Origin: Puccinellia tenuiflora
Lineage: Eukaryota; Streptophyta; Magnoliopsida; Poales; Poaceae
Length of the DNA: 64,000 nt
Direction of reading: 5' to 3'
Assembly: GCA_012064385.1 (NCBI GenBank)
Contig: QRDG01001734.1
Span: 930,001 to 994,000, forward strand
The notes beneath the pieces are model-generated. The model saw only the letters and a program-made list of their open reading frames with translations. It ran no database searches and had not been told where the DNA came from. Numbering within the stretch: the first letter of the stretch is position 1; each line of letters opens with the position of its first letter. Of this stretch, positions 19,994 through 32,298 are shown one piece after another. The translations under genes and the position numbers were made by a program.

Positions 19994-22389
19994 TGAAAGA
20001 ACAAGCTATGCCTAGGATGTCGCCTAGAGGGGGGGTGAATAGGCGATTAACACCTTTTCTAATTAGGGGCTTGGTAATTGCGGAATAAAACTATGTGTTT
20101 AAATTAACAAGCCAACAACCTAATTACTAGGCTCACCTATGTGCACCAACAACTTATGCTAAGCAATTCAAGCAACAAGGTGATAGCAAGATATGAACTT
20201 CAGGCACGAAGGCTATCACAATGTAAATTGCATAAGTAAAAGCTCGGGTATAGAAATAACCGAGGCACGCGGAGACGTGGATGTATTCCCGAGTTCCTCC
20301 TTGTTAAGGGAGTACGTCTCGTTGGAGGGGTGTGAGCTCGCCACAAGAGGCCTACTCAAGATGCCACAAAGGCCTCACCCTATTTTCCGATGAACCGCAC
20401 CCAAGGGTTTGTTTCACCTTCCACTATCGGAATCCTTCGGGGCGGATTCCGGAGCCCTTTACAACTCTTCTTGGGGCACACACCCACAACTCAATTGGGG
20501 GCTCCCAAATTCGTGCCGAAGCTTCACAACTCGAAGTCTTCGCGGCACCTCCAGCCGTCTAGGGTACACAATGCACCCAAGAGGTAACAAGCTCTTGAGA
20601 ACACAATGCACCCAAGAGTAACAAGCTTCTCAACCTTCAACTTCACGTATCACCGTGGAGAGAGCAACCCGATGCAACAAATGCAAAAGGCAAGAGCACA
20701 CAAAGTGCTCAAGTCCTTCACTCCCAAATTCCAACCAAAGCAACTAATGCTATGGAGGAAATAAGAGAGGAAGAACAAAGGGGTGAACACAAAGCAACCC
20801 CAAATCTAGATCCACAAGGTTCCCCTCACTTAGAGGAGATTTTGATTGATGGAATGGTAGATCTAGATCTCCTCTCTTGAAACCCTGAATTTGGGCAAGA
20901 ATCATTGGAGGGGAAGAGAGGAATCAAGCTCACAAGGTTTAGAACAAAGGGGAAGAGCAAGAGCAAGTGAGCAAGGTGTGTAACCAGGTTTTGGGGGGGG
21001 GGGGGGGGGAGGAGGCTTTTTATAGCCTCCCCCAAAAACTAGCCGTTGGAGCCTGTCCAGGCCGGAGACTCCGGACCAAGTGACCGGAGACTCCGGCCTG
21101 CTGGGTCATCGGGGAGGCCGGAGATTCCGGTCCTTGGGGCCGGAGACTCCGGGCACCCTCCGGGGGAGCTCCGGACCCCTATCCAGAGGCGCACCACACA
21201 GATGCAAATGGGCTGAGAGAAAATGAGGGCCGGAGATTCCGGGTCCTCAGGGCGGAGACTCCGGTCCATCTCTGGGGTAACTCCGGACCCCTATACATAA
21301 GCGCACCACATCAAGGTGAAACGGCAGCGAAAACCAGGGGGTCGGAGACTCCGGTCATTTGGGGTGGAGACTCCGGTGTAGCCGGAGACTCCGGGCCATC
21401 TCCGGGGTAGATCCAACAGGAAAAACAGAACCCCATAACTTTTGCAAATGGACTCCGTTTTCGACAATCTTGGACTCGTTGGAATCGTCACAATGAGCAC
21501 AACAAGATTATGCAGAGAAACATCATGGTCCAACAAAATATTGTAAAACCAAATGGGGAAAGTTTAAAAGCTCTTTTTCGCAAACCGAAAAACGTTTCTT
21601 TTGCAATTGAAGTCCGAAAGAGGTAAAACCAATTTTGTTGGAAAGAGGACAACAAAAGCAACCTTTGCAAAAGGCAAACTAGCTATGGAGATTTTGCAAC
21701 GAGATGGAAGATATAAATCTTCCGCACGGATGAACCGGCAAAATCTCCAATACCGGAAACACAAAAGAAGACGCAAATGCAAACCGTTTTCGGTGACCTT
21801 GGCTTTGTCATGACAAGCATGACAAGCACCAAGACCACACCATGATAAGATCCAAATAAGAACCAATAAAGATGATTGCATGGATGCAAAGGTTTGAGCT
21901 CTCCACGAACGATACGATCACGATACTCGGTCGAGAGCCCCTCTTGATAGTACGGCTATCTATCCTATAACCCGGTCTCTCAACTAACATCATGAGACCG
22001 GTAAAATAAAAGGCCTATCAAGATCATACCTTTGCCTTGCGCATTAATCCACTTGAGGTCGAAGAAGACGATCTTCATCTCCTCAAGATGCACCACCTTT
22101 CTTGATTGCGCCTTGCTTGGTGAAGATTCACATGACGCTCCCCCATACACCAAGATGGGAGACGCTCTCTTCGGCATATCTTCACTTGGCCTTGAGTGTT
22201 GATCAATCCGCACATAGCCTTGATCAACACAAACTTCTTCTTCTTTTTCTTCCCTTAGCCTTGATTCCAACAAATGGAGATCAAGCAACGCAAATGGACA
22301 CATCCTACAATTAGCTCAATGCAAACATTAGTCCATAGAGATTGTCATTAATTACCAAAACCATGCATGGGATCAACCATGCACTTTCA
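19994..22389 (-). repeat. 3' LTR of inverted Sirevirus-type element A
   Basis: The plus strand begins TGAAAGAACAAGCTATGCC and ends GCACTTTCA. On the minus strand this is an LTR of about 2.4 kb ending TTCTTTCA. The stretch at 20270-20520 is the reverse complement of the LTR part shared by B and C (for example TTGTTAAGGGAGTACGTCTC, ACAACTCAATTGGGGGCTCC). An inverted TATA box lies near 21017-21030 (TTTTTATAGCC). U3 at 21060-21410 is full of the palindrome CCGGAGACTCCGG. The polypurine tract adjoins at 22390. The flanking 5 bases on the left are GTAGG; the partner is not visible. Confidence 0.8.
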
Positions 22390-25300
22390 ATCTCCCCCAT
22401 TTTGGTAATTGATGACAATCCCTTTTTAAGAGGGTTTATATAATGAATAAAGCATCTTTGCATGACAAACAAGCAAGGATGCAAAGCGCATGAAAGGCAA
22501 ATGCAACAAAAGCATAAAACCCAAATTCCCTTAAACCCTCTAAACTTCTCCCCCATTGGCATCGATTGCCGAAATGGGAAGAAAAATTTAGAGAGCAAAT
22601 ATAATATGAGTTCCTCCATAAAGGTGATGACAATACCTTTTAACGGAAAATTAGAGGAAATCAAACTATATTGAGGATCAAAAGATTGCAAAAAGGATGA
22701 AATCATTTTAAACATCTCCACAAAGGAGAAAAGCAATCAAAAGATCAAAGCGAGAGTTCTAGATAAAACCGGAGAAGCTCCCCAATGTTCATGCACAAAT
22801 GAGGAGTGCATAAATATGGAATCCTCACTCTCCCAAAATCATCTAGAACACTCAACAAGTGCAAGAGTGCATAATGCAAAAGCAAATCATAGCACTTGCA
22901 CCAAAGATGTGGTTGAGCCATAAGAAGATGCCAATTTTCAAAGATTCAACATAAGATAGGCCCAACCGAGATAAAAGAATCTTTTAGAGAAATATGTTCA
23001 CAAGCTTAGGGATACCAAATGGAAACTAAAACCAATTGAAAATGCCAAAAGCTAGTGAGATCATTTAGCCAATAAAACTCAACATGCTCACCATGGTAAG
23101 CATGAGGTAAAAGGATCTTCAAGAAATACATGAGTGTGCAAAGATACCAATAAACAATAAGACAAGCACTCATGAGACAAATTTGGAGCCACCAAAGAAT
23201 TATAGATGAAAACAAGGTAGCTCAAAAGAATTAGGATACCAACCAAAAGATGACCTCTCTCATATGTATAGATTTCTTATTAGACAAACCATTGAAGATA
23301 TACGTCCGCAAAGAAACATACACATATGAAATGGTTTGGGAAAAAGAGAACAAGGTATCCAAAAGGAAGTCATAAATATACAAACGAGATTGTTGCTTTA
23401 AAAGTATAGCACATAGCTCAAATTTATCTCATTGTATATAAATGAACTTCAAATATATCAAATGCACCACACATATCACTAAGGGAACAAGAGATAGTGA
23501 AGATGCTTTGAGTTAGGCAACAAGTATCACAAGGAAATAATATCAATTGAAGAAAAGGTTTTTGCAAATTCATCACACAAATCACAAAGATATATTAAGT
23601 GAAGGAAAAAGCCAAAACCACAACAATTGCACATAAAGGATTTCATGCCAAGAGGCAACCTACACAAGGTTGGAAACTAGAAAGGTATGCATGAGATGGA
23701 CACTTGTTACCGAGATGCATTGACGATGAAGATGATGAGAGTTGGTTTGTCATCAAAGCTTGACTCCGACAATCACACGGTGAGAACACCTTCCTTATGA
23801 ATGAGGCAAGCATCCAATGCATCTCCATTGTACCTAAAACAAAATTAGAGTACAAAATGGTTCCCAAACTCATTGGGTTCCATAGTAGTTAGATCAACTA
23901 CAATATATAGGAAACATTCCACATAAATATGTGCATATAGATATGAAATTGAATTTCATGCACATCTTAGCCGATTTAGGATTCGGTGGAGTATCCCCTA
24001 TATATTGGATCAAGAAAGATAAGCATGCTAAAATAATATAAATTAGTAACCGAGCATGCAAAGGCTTTCTAGAACCAAACTGATACAATTTGGACAAAAA
24101 CACCAAGTCAACCAAGAAGAGAGCACACCAAAGTGTGACACACAAAGGTTGTCCAAATTATATCAAAATCCAAATCAACACATGATTGAGAAAAATCAAA
24201 TCAACACATGATTGATTCCAAAACACATCAACACATGAAGTGTGATATCAATAGGAATCAAATCAAACAACACATGATTGAAAAGACACCAATTGAAAAT
24301 AAGATACAATGAAAACAAAAAAATATCAAGTAGGAGAAAAGATACCAAGAAGAGGGTGATACTTGACCGAAATCAAGTAAAGGAAAATAAGGCAAAAAGG
24401 TATCAAGACTCCCACAATAAATATTAATTGGAACAAATATCTATGGGAAGATATTAAATTCCAATTAATACCAATTGAAGGTACCAACCCAAGATAAAGA
24501 AACAAATGCCAATTGAAAGGACCAAAAATTGATAGATAGGTTAGTGTTCTAAATAAAAAGGAATGCTCCCCCAATATTTATGCATTATCTTAGATATTTG
24601 CATTTGAATACAAAATGCACGCACATGGGATCATTACTCTCCATATTTTATTTACAACACTAAACACTACCAATTGAAAAATAGGATCCATTCAAAAGGC
24701 AAGGAGGGCAAAAGATAAGCAAATCAACGCGAGAGCCAAAGCGAAGATGGTCTACACAATCCACCACAATTACTAGTATCGCTTGTCATGACAAGGAGTA
24801 TATGGAGATATTTCTAGGTGGTATATAGGAATGATGATCAAGACCAACTTCACAGCAAAAAGCATATGGCAAGCGATAAGAAATAAAATGCCATATTTTG
24901 AAAAAGGTTTGTTGGTAGTTTCAACTATTCGAACCAACCGGCAAAGCCATGGTTAAAATAAGATGAAATAAATGGTTTCTCACATAATATATGGAAATGC
25001 ATATTAGAGAAAAACCACACCAAGCAACCTTACACAAACAAGAACCAAAGGATAACACAAAGGAAAAAGGAACTTGTTTGAGCAAACATGCCACATAGGA
25101 AATAGATAATATTCAATATCAAATCTAAGTGGCAAACCTAAAATGTTCACATTTTTATGGGATTGTAATATGCACATAGCTTATTACTCCCCCATAATGT
25201 GATGATTCATTTTTTTTAAACAAAAGGCAAATAAACCGACTAGAGAAATTAATGGACATTATAGAATTTGAATTTCTCATGAATATGACACACCACATAG

Positions 25301-25535
25301 TAGCTAGATAATATGAAATATCAATACTAGGTGGTGTGCCTCATGTACACACATTTTTAGGTTTGTGAGGTGCACAAAGCACATCACTCCCCCAAAATGG
25401 GATAGTCCATTAATATCTCAAAGAGCCAAATTAAATCCACACAAGATCTAAAAGCTCAACACAAAGATACACATACATGATACACAACTATCATACATAA
25501 CCTTGAGTAACAAGACAAGTAGGAAAGTAGCATAT
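22390..25535 (-). mobile_element. Non-coding 3' internal region of inverted element A with repeated polypurine tracts
   Basis: On the minus strand this region leads into the 3' LTR. It holds no gag or pol. Plus-strand CTCCCCCA words (purine tracts TGGGGGAG on the minus strand) occur next to the LTR at 22391-22400 and again near 22547-22557, 24565-24572, 25187-25193 and 25387-25393. Multiple polypurine tracts upstream of the 3' LTR are a published trait of Sireviruses. The region is cut at 25535 where the LTR of element B starts, so the coding part of A is not in the window. Confidence 0.7.
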
Positions 25536-27015
25536 TGAAAGAGCATTGATGCTCGATCATCCGTTTTGGAGTCTAATGACAACACACAACATCGGACTAA
25601 TGTTTGTGTGTACATTTGCAGAATCTACAGATCACATCAGGTTCGGAAAAAGGGAGTCGATGCGAAGCGTTAAGGGGAAGGAATCTGACCTAGTCTGCCA
25701 AAATTGCCTTCAGCGGTAGTACCGCTGGTGCAGCGGTAGTACCGCTCCAACCTGGAGCGGTGCCGCAGCTGCCCAGCAGTACAACCTCCAGCGGTAGTAC
25801 CGCTGGTGCTACCGCCAGAGGTACCGCTGGGCAAGTTTTGGCTACGGGTATGCGGTTCGGTACCGCAGCGGTAGCTGCCTCGTACTACCGCTGGGATCCA
25901 TCTTAGCCCCTCGCGGCTAAGTGTCCAGCGGTAGTACCGGTGCCTTACCGGTAGTACCGCTGTGTCCCAGCAGCGGTACTACCACTGGTGGTACCGCGGG
26001 TCATACCGCTAGCCTCATTTTGGCTACGGGTATGCCCGTCGGTACCCCGGCGGTAGGTGCATCGTTCTACCGCTGGGAAGGCTTAGCTCTCGCGGCTAAG
26101 TGTCCAGCGGTAGTACCGGCAGTGCACCGGTAGTACCGCCACCTGGGGTCAGCGGTACCTCCCACAGGGTACCGCTGCCGCTGGAGTCGGTTTACACGCT
26201 GTACCGTCCCACATACCTGTAGCGGTAGTACCGCTGCCCCAGCGGTAGTACCGCCGTGCAGTTTTTCTGCACATAACGGTTGGATTTCGGGGGGCCCTAT
26301 AAAAAGGCCCCTTCTTCCCCATTGAAGGTTGCCCGACCCAGTTTCTCTCTCCTCGTGGATTGCAAATCTTAAATCCCCTAGATCTCCCAATCTACCCACT
26401 CAAACTTGTTGATCTTTGGAGGATTGAAGGAGAAGGCCAAGATCTAGATCTACACCAACCGGTTTTCCATTTCCCCCTCATTTGCTTGAGGGATTTGTGC
26501 CTAGGGTTTCCTTTGGGAAAACCTAGGTGTTTGGTTGTACTCACTTTGATTGTTCTTGTTTTCAGTTGTTGTATTGACTTGAGAGCCCCCAATTAAGTTG
26601 TGGGTGTGTGCCTCAAAACATTGTAAGGGCTCCGGAATCCGCCTTGAAGGACTCCGATAGTGGAAGGTGAACTAAGCCTTTGTGGCGAAGTTCATCGGAG
26701 AATAGGGTGAGGCCTTCGTGGCGTTGAGTAGGCCTTTGTGGCGAACTCACACCCCTCCAACGAGACGTACTCCCTTAACAAGGAGGAACTCGGGAATACA
26801 CCCTTGTCTCCGCGTGCTTCCTCTCTCGGTTATCTCTTTCCTTTACTTGTATTGTTAATTGCCTAGTTGTTTAGTTTGCTTGTCATATAGATAAATTCAC
26901 CGTAGTTGCATATCTAGAGAATTTATCTTTTGTGTCAAGCCTAAATTGAAAAAGAATTAAAAATTGGGTAGCACCTATTCACCCCCCCTCTAGGTGCTCA
27001 TACGATCCCCTTTCA
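25536..27015 (+). repeat. 5' LTR of Sirevirus-type element B
   Basis: Starts TGAAAGAGCATTGATGCTCG and ends GATCCCCTTTCA, directly before the primer binding site. U3 (25715-26260) is packed with CAGCGGTAGTACCGCTG palindromes and half copies. A TATA box (CCTATAAAAAGG) lies at about 26296-26307. The last 350 bases are nearly the same as in element C. The 5 bases before it are CATAT; no 3' partner exists in the window. Confidence 0.88.
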
Positions 27016-27030
27016 ATTGGTATCAGAGCC
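27016..27030 (+). other. Primer binding site of element B (initiator Met tRNA)
   Basis: TGGTATCAGAGC stands one or two bases after the LTR end and is complementary to the 3' end of plant initiator methionine tRNA, the usual primer of Copia elements. Confidence 0.9.
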
Positions 27031-27066
27031 TTGTCTCTATATCTAGGCTTCACCGCCTAAGAGAGT

Positions 27067-29575
27067 ATGAGTACCTCCGGTGATGATGCGGATCCTAAAC
27101 CCGGGGTGACCATGGAGGATCTTGATAACTTGGAAACACGTCTTAGATCCACCATGGACACTCAAATGAAGGAATTGCGTGAGATGATCGCGCAACTCCT
27201 TCCTAAGGGAGTAGGACCCACACCACCACCGCTAGAGGTAAATTCTTCCGCCGCGCAAGCATCGGAGGTTGAGGGTAGTGATGGAACTAAAGAATCCCCA
27301 TCTAAAAATGCTAGTGGGAAGGAGACGTATAGTGAGGTTCCTCACATATACTCCCCCGACCCACCTATCCCTCATCCTCATATAAACAATAGGGGTGACC
27401 CACCCAAGTTTAATCCATCTTGTTTTTCTAATTGGCAATTTCTTATGAGATCTTATATGAAGAGTGCTTCAATCGAGCTTTGGAGGATCATCGAGGTTGG
27501 CTTCAAGGCACACGACCCCAACAACATGACAAGAAGAGAGGTTGTTGATTGTCAACTCAATGAATTGGCTCTCAACATGATCCAAACCGCCGTGGGGGAG
27601 AAGCACATGTCCCACATCGAGCTTGCCACCACCGCCAAAGAAGCTTGGGAGACTCTCTCCAATGAGTTCATCGGCAATGAGAGCATGAAGAGGAATAGGT
27701 TTGAGTCCTTGAGCAACCAAGCCGAGGGCTTTTTCATGTTAGAAGGTGAAGAGCATGAAGACATGTATCGAAGACTCAAGACCCTTGCCACTCAATTTCG
27801 GTCACTTGGGGCAACTCATGTGGATGATGCATGGATCAAGAGGAAGTATGTGAGTGCTCTATGGCCCTTTGAGTCATCCGACTTGAAGAGTCTCCAAGGG
27901 AGGCACAACTATCACCTTATGTCATCAATGGAAGTCATGCAAGAGATGTCCGCATTCAAAGTGGCCGCCAAGAACGCCGAAGATGCTCGTGCTAGAGCCA
28001 TTGGAATGCACAAGAGTTCTCCCCTAGCTTTGAAGGCCAAGATGGTTGCACAAGACAGTGATGATGAAGAACAAGAAGATGTATCTCATTGGAATCCCAA
28101 GGAGCTTGAGGACACCCTCAAGGACTACTCGGCTCTCACTTTGTCTCACTCGCACAAGGATTTTTGGAAGAGTCCATCTAAGGCAAGAGAGTTTGTGAAC
28201 AAGTCAAGTGGAAAGAAGGAGGGTGGCCAAAAAGGTGCGTTCATGCTACAATTGCCAAGATCGCTATCACTTCGTAGCCGAATGCCCCTTTGAAAACCGT
28301 GAACACCATGGAGGCAAACTTGTCCGTAAGGTTAAGCCCAAGATCCCCAACAAGAAGCCATTCTTCAAGAAGAATCCCACCAACAAGAAACCTCAACGGA
28401 TGGTGTTGATTGCTCAAGAGGAATACTCATCCGGGGAAGAAGAAGAAGAAACCAAGAGTGAAGTGGCCGGGATTGCCATTGCTTCAACCCCTTCTCTCTT
28501 TGAATCCCCCAATGAAAATGTCTCAACCTCTTCCGCAAGATGTCTTATGGCCAAGGCCAATGAGGTATCATCTCCTTCAACTCCCAAAGTCATGAGTAAT
28601 CTAGATGATTCTACTAGTCTTGAAGTTAAGGAGGAACTTGTTGCCTTGGATCATTTTATATCTAACATGCAAGGTGAAACCAAGAAGCATGTTGAGACTC
28701 TTATGAGTCAATATGATGATGCTCTTGAAATGCTAGAGGTAAAAGGTAAAATAGAAAGAGATGATGCCATGGAAATTGCTTCTCTAAAAGATAACCTTGA
28801 AGAAGAACATGAGCTTAGAGTTTCTCTTGAAGAACAACTAGAATCCATAGAAGAAACTAATAATGAAATTGTTGCTAAGCTCATTAAGGAACGTGATCAT
28901 GCTAGAGCAAAATATAAAATTTGCAAGAAAGAAAAGGTCGAGCTTGGCGTTGGTCATTCTAGACTAACCGAGGAGTTAGAGAATCTCTCTAAAGCTCGCA
29001 AGGCTTTGGAGAGTGAGCTCTCCACCCTCAAAGAGTCGTATGAACAACTTCAAGCTCAACCATCTAAAATTGATGTTCCTAGCTCCTCTACTCCTATTAC
29101 TTGTGATCATGCAAATATTATTGAGGAAAATGCTAGGTTGAAAGTTAACCTTGCTAATGCCATCTCCCGTGGTAAGAGACCGTTTGTCCCTTCCAAGGAG
29201 GGGAGAGGTGGTGTTGGTTTCGTTGAGAAGGAGAAGAAGGAGTCCTTCATGAAAGATGCTAGGGCACCTCAAGCAAAGAAGGCCAACATCCCTAGTGCTC
29301 CTCAAGCTAAGAAGGCCAACATCCCAAGTGCCCCTCAAGCAAAAGGGGTCAACATTGCTAGTGGTAGTGCCACAAGGGGCAAAACTACTAGTGATGACTT
29401 TGCGGGAAAGACTAACCCCTATTACATTATCTTTGTTGATTATTATGGGGATGTCTATGCGAAATTCGTTGGTCCTAGAAATGTGCCTATTTACCGCTCT
29501 ATTTGGGTTCCTAAGACCCTTGTTGCTAACAAAAGAGGACCCATTGAAAAATGGGGACCTAAATCAAAGCAATGA
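27067..29575 (+). pseudogene. Element B gag, with one frame break before the zinc knuckle
   Basis: The ATG at 27067 opens a 408-codon frame with the Copia gag core (UBN2 type; SNWQFLMRSYMKSASIELWR, then AKEAWETLSNEFIGNESMKR). The frame breaks at an A5 run at about 28229-28233. The rest, in the frame 28208-29575, carries the CCHC zinc knuckle (CYNCQDRYHFVAEC), a lysine-rich segment, long acidic coiled coils, and three APQAKKANIPS-like repeats near the end. Gag would form the virus-like particle and the knuckle would bind RNA. Compared with element C, one extra A explains the break. Confidence 0.9.
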
Positions 29576-29589
29576 TTCCTTGTAGGACT

Positions 29590-32272
29590 ATGCTTTCGGC
29601 GGGTCAAAATGGGTGCTTGATAGTGGATGCACTAAACATATGACCGGAAGCAAAGAGATCATGACGGAGTTGAGAACAAGCATAAATGGAGGAACCGTCA
29701 CATTTGGAGACCGATCAAAGTCTAAGGTAACGGGTTTGGGCAAGGTGGTAGTTGCTAAGGATGTCACCTTAGTAAATGTCATGCTTGTCGAAAGCCTTGG
29801 TTACAATTTACTTTCCGTCCATGCTCTTAATAAGATGGGTTTTGCCGTTTTTATTGATGTTGATGTTGTGGTCATCTTGTGGAGCAAGACTCTAAAGGTC
29901 GCTTTCGTTGGGTACGTCGAGGATGATTTGTTTGTGGTTGACTTTTCGGGGAAAACCACTACAAATTCGATGTGCCTATTCGGAAAGGCCGACAAGGGTT
30001 GGTTGTGGCATCGCCGCCTAGCCCATGTCAACATGAGAACTTTGCAAAGTCTCCACAAGGGTGGCCACATACTCGGACTAAAAGAAGATGTCTCTTTTGC
30101 CAAGGACCGTGTTTGTAGGGCATGTGTTGAAGGCAAGATGCATGATTCTCCTCACCCTAGCAAGACAATCATTTCATCCAAGAGGATCTTGGAGCTTCTC
30201 CATGTTGATCTTTTTGGTGCCGTGCCCGAAGCAAGTCTTGGTGGGAAGAAATATTGCTTGGTGATTGTCGATGATTATTCAAGATTCACTTGGGTTTATT
30301 TCTTCAAGTTGAAGAGTGAGACCCAACAAACCTTCATCGACTTCTCCACCGAAATGCAACGACAACACAATGTCCCCATATTGGCTATTAGGAGTGATAA
30401 TGGCTCCGAGTTCAAGAACTACACCCTCAATGAGTTTCTTAGTGAAGAGGGTATTCGTCATCAATATTCCGCCGCATATACCCCTCAACAAAATGGTGTA
30501 GCCGAGAGGAAGAACCGGACTCTTATGGATATGGCAAGGTCCATGCTTGCGGAGTTTAAGACTCCGTTAAGTTTTTGGGCGGAGGCTATATCCACGGCAT
30601 GTCACTCATCCAACCGGCTCTACTTCCGCAAAGGTTTGAACAAGACTCCGTATGAGATCCTCACCGGCAACAAGCCTAACATCTCCTACTTCCGTGTCTT
30701 CGGTTGTAAGTGTTTCTATTTGATCAAAGGTTGTCGCCTTACTAAATTCGAATCTAAATCTCTAGAGGGTATTTTTGTTGGTTACGGTGGCGAATCCCAC
30801 ACTTATAGAATCTATGATAAAGCTTCACGGCGCATCATAGAATCTTGTAGTGTGGTGTTCGAAGAAAATGACGGCTCCCAAGTGGCGCAATTTCATGTTT
30901 CCGATGTAGATGATGTAATACCTCAAGAAGCCATAAGAAGAATGGGTGTGGGATTCTTCCGCCCCATTGAGGAACCCCTTGTGGTGGATCGAGAAGGACA
31001 ATGCTCTACTCATTGTGGAGCCTTCATCTACACAAGAAACCGTTGCCCAAGAAGAGCAAGTTGCACCAACCCAAGAACAAGTTGAAGACCCTCAACCCGT
31101 TGATCAAGTTGCTATGCAAGATTCAAACTCTCCATCTCATGACGCTAGCCAAGATCAAGACCTTGCTCAACCATCTTCTTCAAATGTTGAAGCCGAGCCC
31201 ATTGATGATCAAGGTCAACCTTCCGGTCAAGACGGGGACTCAAATGATCAAGATGATCAAGTGATACCTCCAAGATGCAATGAGGATATCGAAGCCCGTC
31301 ATCAAGCTCGAGTTGCAAGAACCATGGAACGTCGTGAACATTTCCTTGACAAGGTTATTGGTGATGTGAGAAGCAAGGTGTCCACCCGGAGGCAATTGGC
31401 AAATTTTAGTGATCATCAAGCTCACATTGCCATGTTTGAGCCAAAGAAGGTTGCCGAAGCTCTTGAAGATCCGGATTGGTTGCTAGCAATGCATGAAGAG
31501 CTCAACAATTTCGAACGCAACAAAGTTTGGAAGCTAGTTGAGAAGCCAAAGGAGTGCCGCAATGTTATAGGCACGAAGTGGATTTTCAAGAACAAGCAAG
31601 ATGAGCATGGCATGGTGGTGAGGAACAAGGCTCGTTTGGTGGCTCAAGGGTACTCTCAAGTTGAAGGCATTGATTTTGGAGAGACCTATGCTCCCGTGGC
31701 TCGCCTTGAGTCCATCCGTATCCTCCTTGCTTATGCTTCTTGCTATAACTTCAAATTGCAACAAATAGATGTTAAAAGTGCTTTCTTAATGGTCCTTTGA
31801 AAGAGTTGGTATTCGTTAAGCAACCCCCGGGTTTGAGGACCCCAACTTCCCTAACATGTCTACAAGCTCGATAAGGCGCTCTATGGACTTAAGCAAGCAC
31901 CACGTGCGTGGTATGAGCACCTTAGAGAGTTATTGTTAGACCGTGGGTTTGAAGTTGGGCAAATCGATCCCACTCTTTTCACTAAGAGGGTTAAAGGGGA
32001 GCTTTTCGTATGCCAACTATATGTTGATGATATTATCTTTGGCTCATCTAACAAAGCTTTTAATGATGAATTTGCAAAGCTTATGACCGATAGGTTTGAG
32101 ATGTCTATGATGGGCGAGTTGAAGTTCTTCCTTGGATTTGAGATCAAGCAATTGAGAGGAGGGACTTTTATTAGCCAAGCAAAGTATATCCAAGACATGC
32201 TCAAGAGGTTCAATATGGTGGATGCTAAGGAGAAGAAGACTCCTATGGATACCAAGTGCCATCACAACTTAA
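29590..32272 (+). pseudogene. Element B pol, frameshifted and truncated at an assembly N
   Basis: The first frame (29613-31085) carries the protease DSG motif, the HHCC zinc region (WHRRLAHVN, CRACVEGK) and integrase core (VDLFG, RSDNGSEF, NGVAERKNRT). A one-base insertion near 31012 shifts to the second frame (30946-31800, linker and start of reverse transcriptase), which ends at a deletion near 31788. Further single-base losses follow near 31833 and 31854. The third frame (31933-32272) includes YVDDIIFGSSN. RNase H, the 3' region and the 3' LTR are absent. The frame breaks lie mostly in short homopolymers. Confidence 0.9.
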
Positions 32273-32273
32273 N
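32273..32273. other. Ambiguous base N at a sequence junction
   Basis: The only N seen in the window. Left of it the sequence follows Sirevirus pol; right of it, it is unrelated. It marks either a real truncation with a bad base or an assembly join. Confidence 0.95.
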
Positions 32274-32298
32274 TCCGACAGATACTATTTATGTATAC

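Noticed and set aside
25715..26260. CRISPR-like or satellite array from the evenly repeated CAGCGGTAGTACCGC
   Set aside because: The repeats are palindromic half-sites of variable spacing inside an LTR U3 region of a plant retrotransposon.
27232..27791. Minus-strand frames inside gag, repeated at 35992-36551
   Set aside because: They are conserved only because gag is conserved between elements B and C; no independent coding sign.
28208..28293. Programmed frameshift between the two gag parts of element B
   Set aside because: The A5 run is not a proper slippery heptamer in the gag frame, the needed shift is in the +1 direction, and element C has one base fewer there; a simple indel or sequencing error explains it.
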